From contig SMWC01000003.1 of NCBI GenBank assembly GCA_004357505.1, positions 1 to 11,389 of the forward strand: DNA of 11,389 nucleotides, in the 5' to 3' direction. The DNA comes from Gammaproteobacteria bacterium. GTDB taxonomy: Bacteria > Pseudomonadota > Gammaproteobacteria > Steroidobacterales > Rariloculaceae. A model generated the notes under the pieces. That model did not search any database, was not told the DNA's origin, and saw only the letters and a list, made by a program, of their open reading frames with translations. Below are positions 7,613 to 11,389 of this stretch, one piece after another; position 1 is the first letter of the stretch, and every line of letters begins with the position of its first letter. A program made the position numbers and the translations under genes.

Positions 7613-7631
7613 ATTGCCTGTGTCCGGCAAT
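7613..7631. promoter_or_regulatory. inverted repeat, possible operator
   Basis: ATTGCC (7613-7618) and GGCAAT (7626-7631) form perfect 6-base arms around a 7-base spacer. The site lies about 20-40 bases upstream of tctC and 56-74 bases upstream of the peptidase gene, where a dimeric repressor or activator could control both. No regulator gene is in the window. A repeat this short can occur by chance in 95 bases, so this is a candidate only. Confidence 0.3.
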
Positions 7632-7676
7632 CGCGACGGGGCAAACGCTCGTGCAGTAGAATTCGGGAGTAAACTC

Positions 7677-7682
7677 AGAGGG
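7677..7682 (+). promoter_or_regulatory. ribosome binding site of the M20 peptidase gene
   Basis: AGAGGG lies 4 bases before the ATG at 7687 and 7 bases before a second ATG at 7690. The spacing favours the second ATG, which would shorten the protein by one residue. Confidence 0.6.
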
Positions 7683-7686
7683 CAAA

Positions 7687-9135
7687 ATGATGACTTCGAA
7701 AGGGCAGCCTGCGCGAAACAAGGACTTAGCGGTGGCGTTCGTCTGCGCCCTCCTGTCAGTGGTGCCTCTCCCAGGCAATACGCAAGACCGTTATCCCGTA
7801 GATTGGCAGGCCGTTGCCGCGGAATCGATGGAATATTTTTCGGTACTGCTGCGCACGGATACCAGCAATCCGCCCGGCAACGAAACCGAAGTCGCAAGAT
7901 ATCTTCAACAAGTACTCCAGCAGGAGGGCATCGAGGCCGAGCTCTTCGCGCTCGATCCGACGCGCGCGAACCTGGTTGCGCGGCATCGTGGCAACGGTAG
8001 TAAGCGGCCGATTCTGGTCATGGGCCACACCGATGTCGTCGGCGTGCAGCGCGATAACTGGTCCGTTGATCCGTTCGCCGCGGTCGTTAAAGATGGGTAC
8101 ATCTATGGTCGCGGATCCCTTGACGATAAAGATAATGTCACCGCTGCGCTGATGCTGATGTTGTTGTTGAAACGCACCGAGGTTGAACTCGACCGGGATG
8201 TCATTTTTCTGGCGGAGGCAGGCGAAGAGGGAACGACGAGATTCGGCATCGACTATATGGTCGAGAACCATTGGGACAAGATCGCAGCCGAGTACTGTCT
8301 AGCCGAAGGTGGCAGGGCCGTCGTACGAGATGGCGAAGTTCGCTACGTTGAGATCGGGACGACCGAGAAGTTTCCAATGCGGGTTCGGCTTGTTGCCCAC
8401 GGGACGGCAGGCCACGGTTCGATCCCGAGAGTCGACAATGCCGTGGCGGCATTGTCCAGGGCCGTGGCGCGACTCGCCGCGTGGCAACCGCCGCTGCGTC
8501 TGAACGAGACAACGCGCGCCTACTTCGACCGCTTGGGCGCTATCAGCCCGCCGGAGCAAGCTGCCCGCTACAAGGGTGTGCTCGACCCGGCGCAGCAGCC
8601 TCGAATCGAGCACTACTTCGCCGAGCACGAGCCGCAACATTATTCTCTACTGCGAACATCGGTCGTGCCGACGATGCTAAGCGCCGGCTTTCGCCGCAAC
8701 GTGATTCCTGCAGAAGCGGAAGCGACGCTCGACATCCGCGGGTTACCCGACGAGAATCCGGACGAGTTCTACCGTGACCTGGCCGGCGTGATCAATGATC
8801 CGAACATCGAGATCATCCCCGAAGGGATTTACCGGCCGGCGAGTCCGCCCTCTGGTCTAGATAACGAGATGTTCCACGCCTTGGAGGGAGTCACCGCACG
8901 TCTGTTTCCGCATGCAGTGACGCTGCCGACGATGCGCACCGGGGCCACGGACATGGCGCAGATTCGCGCGCAGGGAACGCAGTGCTATGGCTTCGGCCCA
9001 GTTCTGAATGAGGAAGACATCGCCGGGGCCGGCGGATCGCATGGCGATGACGAGCGCATCATGCAGAGCTCGCTGCTGACGCTGATTCAGTTTTTGTGGT
9101 ACGCCGTCATTGAAGTGGCCGCAACCGCCGCTTAA
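7687..9135 (+). CDS. M20/M25/M40 family zinc metallopeptidase, probably exported
   Basis: A 482-residue two-zinc peptidase or amidohydrolase of the M20 family (carboxypeptidase, dipeptidase and deacylase relatives). The metal site is complete. His114 and Asp116 lie in GHTDVV, and Asp146 in GRGSLDDKD is the bridging ligand. Glu180 and Glu181 in EAGEEGT are the catalytic base and a ligand, Glu207 is in CLAEGG and His452 in GSHGDDERI. The lid or dimerisation domain (about 220-350) includes GTAGHGSIPR with His243, which contributes to the active site in this family. The N terminus has basic residues (K5, R10, K12) followed by a hydrophobic stretch at 14-29, consistent with a signal peptide and a periplasmic enzyme. 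It is divergent from the TTT operon and could release an acid that the transporter imports, but this is only inference from position. Substrate specificity is unknown. It converges on ychF with 45 bases between the stops. Confidence 0.92.
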   Translation: MMTSKGQPARNKDLAVAFVCALLSVVPLPGNTQDRYPVDWQAVAAESMEYFSVLLRTDTSNPPGNETEVARYLQQVLQQEGIEAELFALDPTRANLVARHRGNGSKRPILVMGHTDVVGVQRDNWSVDPFAAVVKDGYIYGRGSLDDKDNVTAALMLMLLLKRTEVELDRDVIFLAEAGEEGTTRFGIDYMVENHWDKIAAEYCLAEGGRAVVRDGEVRYVEIGTTEKFPMRVRLVAHGTAGHGSIPRVDNAVAALSRAVARLAAWQPPLRLNETTRAYFDRLGAISPPEQAARYKGVLDPAQQPRIEHYFAEHEPQHYSLLRTSVVPTMLSAGFRRNVIPAEAEATLDIRGLPDENPDEFYRDLAGVINDPNIEIIPEGIYRPASPPSGLDNEMFHALEGVTARLFPHAVTLPTMRTGATDMAQIRAQGTQCYGFGPVLNEEDIAGAGGSHGDDERIMQSSLLTLIQFLWYAVIEVAATAA

Positions 9136-9180
9136 GAACCGCTCGCGCAGCGCGTCCACCAATGACCCGCACTACCGCGA

Positions 9181-10272
9181 TCAGACGTTAAAGCGAAAGT
9201 GGACTACATCGCCATCGGCGAGAATGTAGGTCTTTCCTTCCAGGCGCATCTCTCCGGCCTCTTTCGCGCCTTGTTCGCCGCGGCGGGCGATGAACCGATC
9301 GTAAGCGATCACTTCCGCACGAATAAAACCCTTCTGAAAGTCGGTATGAATTTCACCGGCAGCGTCGTAGGCGGTCGCGCCTCGCGGCACGGTCCAAGCT
9401 CGGGCTTCCTGCTCGCTTGCCGTGTAAAAGGTCTGCAGTGTCAGTAGATTGTAGGTTGCCGCAATCACTCGGTTTAGACCGGGCTCGGTCAAACCAAGTT
9501 CGCACAAGAATTCTCCTTGCTCCGCCGGATCCAGTTGAGCAAGCTCGGCCTCCAACGCGGCGCAAATAGCGACGACTGGTGCACCTTCCTGCTCAGCATA
9601 GGCCCTGACGCTCTCCAGGTAGGGATTATCGGTAGGCTCGCCCTCAGCTACGTTCGCGAGGTACATAACAGGCTTGGCCGTGATCAGGTGAATGTCCTGC
9701 AGCAGACCATACTCCTGCGGCTGGAATTCCATCGCCCTGACCGGCGTCCCGGCCTCAAGCGAATCCAGGATCCGGCGCAGGAGATCGCGCCAGATGACCG
9801 CGTCCTTCTGATTAGTTTTGGCCTGTCGTGCAGCTTTCTCGAATGCTCTCTCGACACTCTCAAGATCAGCCAGAAGCAATTCGGTGTTGACCACCTCGAT
9901 GTCCTCGATCGGGTCGATCTGACCTGAAACATGGGTGATGTCGTCGCTGGAAAAACAACGCACGAGGTGAGCGATGGCGTGCGTTTCGCGTATGTGCGCG
10001 AGAAACCGATTGCCAAGCCCCTCTCCGGTTGAGGCGCCCTTGACGAGGCCGGCGATATCGACGAACTCAACGACGGTCGGGATTACTCGTTTCGCCTGCA
10101 CGATCTCCGCAACGGCCAGGAGTCGCGGATCGGGCACGTTGACGATGCCGATATTGGAATCGATCGTACAGAACGGAAAGTTTTCCGCTGCAACCTCAGA
10201 CGCCGTCAGGGCGTTAAATAGCGTGGACTTGCCGACATTAGGCAAGCCGACGATGCCGCATTTGATACCCAC
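9181..10272 (-). CDS. ychF: redox-regulated ATPase YchF (OLA1/YchF subfamily of Obg-like P-loop proteins)
   Basis: A 363-residue Obg-like nucleotide hydrolase that binds ribosomes and, in this subfamily, prefers ATP to GTP. G1/P-loop GLPNVGKST is at 9-17, switch I FPFCTID at 32-38 and G3 DIAGLVKGAS at 72-81, with Leu76 in place of the usual catalytic Gln. The G4 position is NVAE (207-210) rather than NKxD, which explains the loss of guanine specificity. A coiled-coil insertion spans about 125-185. A TGS domain fills the C terminus (about 278-362), ending DGDVVHFRFNV. Length and motifs are entirely normal for the family. It starts at GTG, with AAGGAG 8 bases upstream overlapping the pth stop codon and only 12 bases separating the genes, so coupled translation with pth is likely. 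Confidence 0.97.
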   Translation of the reverse strand: MGIKCGIVGLPNVGKSTLFNALTASEVAAENFPFCTIDSNIGIVNVPDPRLLAVAEIVQAKRVIPTVVEFVDIAGLVKGASTGEGLGNRFLAHIRETHAIAHLVRCFSSDDITHVSGQIDPIEDIEVVNTELLLADLESVERAFEKAARQAKTNQKDAVIWRDLLRRILDSLEAGTPVRAMEFQPQEYGLLQDIHLITAKPVMYLANVAEGEPTDNPYLESVRAYAEQEGAPVVAICAALEAELAQLDPAEQGEFLCELGLTEPGLNRVIAATYNLLTLQTFYTASEQEARAWTVPRGATAYDAAGEIHTDFQKGFIRAEVIAYDRFIARRGEQGAKEAGEMRLEGKTYILADGDVVHFRFNV

Positions 10273-10280
10273 TCTCGCTA

Positions 10281-10286
10281 CTCCTT
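10281..10286 (-). promoter_or_regulatory. ychF ribosome binding site overlapping the pth stop codon
   Basis: AAGGAG on the - strand shares two bases with the TAA stop of pth (10285-10287) and lies 8 bases before the GTG of ychF. A strong site with good spacing, it supports the GTG start and suggests that ribosomes finishing pth reinitiate on ychF. Confidence 0.8.
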
Positions 10287-10914
10287 AGCTCGGGTCTGCC
10301 GCGTTATTGTTTTTATTTGCGCGGTCCTTGACGCCGCGACTATGGAGCTTGGTCTTGGCCCGTTCCGCGCCCTGCTCCAGGATTACGGGAAGTATGTCAA
10401 TCGCGGCGTTGATGGCATTGAGAATTTGCTCCTCGTCGGCAGACGACGCCTGCCGGAGCACGTAGTTGACAACCTCCTCGCGTCGCCCCTTTCCGGGATG
10501 GCCGATGCCGAGTCGCAGGCGCCAGAACGCCTTGCCCACGCACTGCACGACGTCGCGCATGCCGTTGTGGCCACCGTGGCCGCCGTCAAACTTGAGCTGG
10601 GCTCGACCGGGCTCGAGATCCAGGTCGTCATAGGCTATCAGGACGTTCGCGAGCGGAATCTTGTAATACGACGCCATAGCGGTCACGGCGCGGCCGCTGT
10701 CGTTCATAAAAGTCTGGGGTTTGAGTAGCCGTATTCGATGCGTATCGAGCCTGACCTCAGCGGTCATTCCGTGGAATCGGTTCTCAGCCTTAAACGATCC
10801 GCCGTGAGCTTGGGCCAGGAGGTCAGCAAACCGGAAACCGGCGTTATGGCGCGTGCGTTGATGCTCAGGCCCGGGGTTACCGAGCCCAACAATCAGTTCG
10901 ATCTGTTGTCCCAT
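10285..10914 (-). CDS. pth: peptidyl-tRNA hydrolase
   Basis: Cleaves the ester bond of peptidyl-tRNAs that drop off the ribosome, recycling tRNA in the cytoplasm. The E. coli active-site residues are all present with a +3 offset: Asn13 in GLGNPGPEH, His23 (catalytic base) in TRHNAGF, Asn71 in KPQTFMNDSG, Asp96 in AYDDLDL and Asn117 in GGHGGHNGMRD. The position of E. coli Tyr15 is His18 here. The 209-residue length includes an extra C-terminal tail of about 15 residues rich in Lys, Arg and Asn, not part of the catalytic fold. The ATG start is preceded by AGGA with a 7-base spacing. The gene lies between a rho-independent terminator following rplY and ychF, so it depends on readthrough or on its own promoter; I see no convincing promoter in the 46 bases between the terminator and the start. 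Confidence 0.97.
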   Translation of the reverse strand: MGQQIELIVGLGNPGPEHQRTRHNAGFRFADLLAQAHGGSFKAENRFHGMTAEVRLDTHRIRLLKPQTFMNDSGRAVTAMASYYKIPLANVLIAYDDLDLEPGRAQLKFDGGHGGHNGMRDVVQCVGKAFWRLRLGIGHPGKGRREEVVNYVLRQASSADEEQILNAINAAIDILPVILEQGAERAKTKLHSRGVKDRANKNNNAADPS

Positions 10915-10965
10915 AACGGAATCCTAGTGGTCTAACAAAGCTAGTTTAATGGGCTCAGCGAGAAC

Positions 10966-10990
10966 GAAAAGGCCGCCCGTAGGCGGCCTT
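10966..10990 (-). terminator. rho-independent terminator downstream of rplY
   Basis: AAGGCCGCC and GGCGGCCTT form a perfect 9-base-pair GC-rich stem around a 4-base loop (10969-10990). Read on the - strand the hairpin is followed by TTTTCGTTCT, counting the T pair that ends the stem. It lies 23 bases after the rplY stop. The + strand side has no T-run, so the orientation is -. Confidence 0.85.
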
Positions 10991-11013
10991 GACTTGAATC
11001 GTCGATGATCGCG

Positions 11014-11389
11014 TTAGTCGGACGATTCCTCGCTTTTTTCCGTGGCCGCCTCGCCCTCGACGGGCTCCTCGCCCTCGACGGGCTCCAGCTCCAAGCCCTC
11101 CTCGGCTTTGACGACCTCGTCTTCCTCTTCTCGCCTTGGCGGGTTGATGGAGATCACTGCCGGATCCTGGTCGTGAGAGAGAGCGGTCAGCTCTACACCC
11201 TCGGGTACAACGACATCGGATAAATGCAGGAGCTGATTCAGCTCCATCGCGGATACATCGAGCTCGAGAAACTTAGGTAAATTTTTCGGCAGACAGGAGA
11301 CCTCAATATCGGTGACCAGGTGCGTGATCTCGCCACCCTGGTCCTTCACGCCGACGGCGAGGTCCTCGCCGATAAAGTGAATAGGCACA
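11014..11389 (-). CDS. rplY: 50S ribosomal protein L25, Ctc form, C-terminal part (5' end outside window)
   Basis: The 5S-rRNA-binding large-subunit protein L25 in its long, Ctc/TL5-like form. The visible 125 codons are the C-terminal domain. VPIHFIGEDLAVGVKDQGG at the window edge is the characteristic start of that domain, and EVSCLPKNLPKFLELDVS is the next conserved stretch. The GTG at 11388 is therefore an internal valine; the 5S-binding N-terminal domain lies to the right of the window. After the folded domain comes an acidic tail rich in Glu (roughly the last 40 residues), including a duplicated EPVEGE hexapeptide. Long L25 proteins with acidic tails are common in gammaproteobacteria. 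It is the first visible gene of the rplY-pth-ychF group and is followed by a strong terminator. In many relatives prs lies upstream, which would be outside the window. Confidence 0.93.
   Translation of the reverse strand, partial: VPIHFIGEDLAVGVKDQGGEITHLVTDIEVSCLPKNLPKFLELDVSAMELNQLLHLSDVVVPEGVELTALSHDQDPAVISINPPRREEEDEVVKAEEGLELEPVEGEEPVEGEAATEKSEESSD
11052..11087. repeat. rplY: two tandem copies of an 18-base unit inside rplY
   Basis: Units 11052-11069 and 11070-11087 differ only in the last base and encode two EPVEGE-type hexapeptides in the acidic tail. The near-identity at DNA level points to a recent in-frame slippage duplication. Confidence 0.85.

Larger units (their letters stand above)
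7592..7686. promoter_or_regulatory. divergent promoter region between tctC and the M20 peptidase
   Basis: These 95 bases lie between the two divergent start codons and must hold both 5' signals. On the + strand TAGAAT (7657-7662) is a plausible -10 box for the peptidase gene, but the best-spaced -35 (GCGACG, 7633-7638) is poor. No convincing box is visible for tctC. An inverted repeat in the middle is listed separately. Confidence 0.5.

Noticed and set aside
7592..7897. 102-codon upstream extension of tctC
   Set aside because: It would bury an evident signal peptide, has Pro/Arg-rich composition and overlaps the start of the divergent M20 gene. The ATG at 7591 gives a normal TctC.
7756..8271. 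171-codon - strand open frame inside the M20 gene
   Set aside because: Opposite-strand shadow. The + strand frame carries the complete zinc ligand set and a ribosome binding site.
9136..9180. Possible bidirectional terminator between the M20 gene and ychF
   Set aside because: No stem longer than 4 bases and no T-run on either strand.
1..11389. Search for tRNA genes, CRISPR arrays, insertion sequences, phage or defence genes
   Set aside because: Nothing seen: no spaced direct repeats, no cloverleaf in the short gaps, no transposase or integrase motifs in any frame.

Overview
The window reads as chromosomal DNA of a gammaproteobacterium, fairly GC-rich (judged by eye, not counted). The strongest clue is the right-hand end: a Ctc-type ribosomal protein L25 gene, then pth and ychF in the same direction, which is the classic gammaproteobacterial rplY-pth-ychF order. 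The outer-membrane DUF5916 protein at the left end and the tripartite tricarboxylate transporter (TTT) genes also fit an environmental Proteobacterium. I cannot name the species. There are eleven protein genes and no RNA genes, insertion sequences, phage genes or CRISPR arrays. No gap between genes exceeds 170 bases.

Left end (1-1544): the C-terminal 365 residues of a DUF5916 outer-membrane beta-barrel protein on the + strand, convergent with a small DCC-family (DUF393) thiol-disulfide protein on the - strand.

Centre (1619-7591, all - strand): a probable catabolic operon read right to left: tctC (periplasmic binding protein), tctB and tctA (membrane subunits of a TTT carboxylate importer), an MmgE/PrpD-family lyase/isomerase, a short-chain dehydrogenase/reductase (SDR) homologue and a class I SAM methyltransferase. 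The logic I infer is capture and import of an organic acid followed by cytoplasmic dehydration, decarboxylation or isomerisation. The substrate cannot be read from the sequence, and no methylcitrate-cycle partners are present. The SDR lacks the catalytic Ser and Tyr and is the oddest gene here.

Right of centre (7687-9135, + strand): an exported or lipid-free periplasmic M20-family metallopeptidase, divergent from tctC. The 95-base shared upstream region holds a 6-7-6 inverted repeat that could be an operator.

Right end (9181-11389, - strand): rplY (5' end outside the window), a strong rho-independent terminator, pth and ychF. The ychF ribosome binding site overlaps the pth stop codon, which suggests translational coupling.

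I do not see a clear-cut new defence or mobile system. The best candidate for something undescribed is the TTT/MmgE/atypical-SDR cluster.
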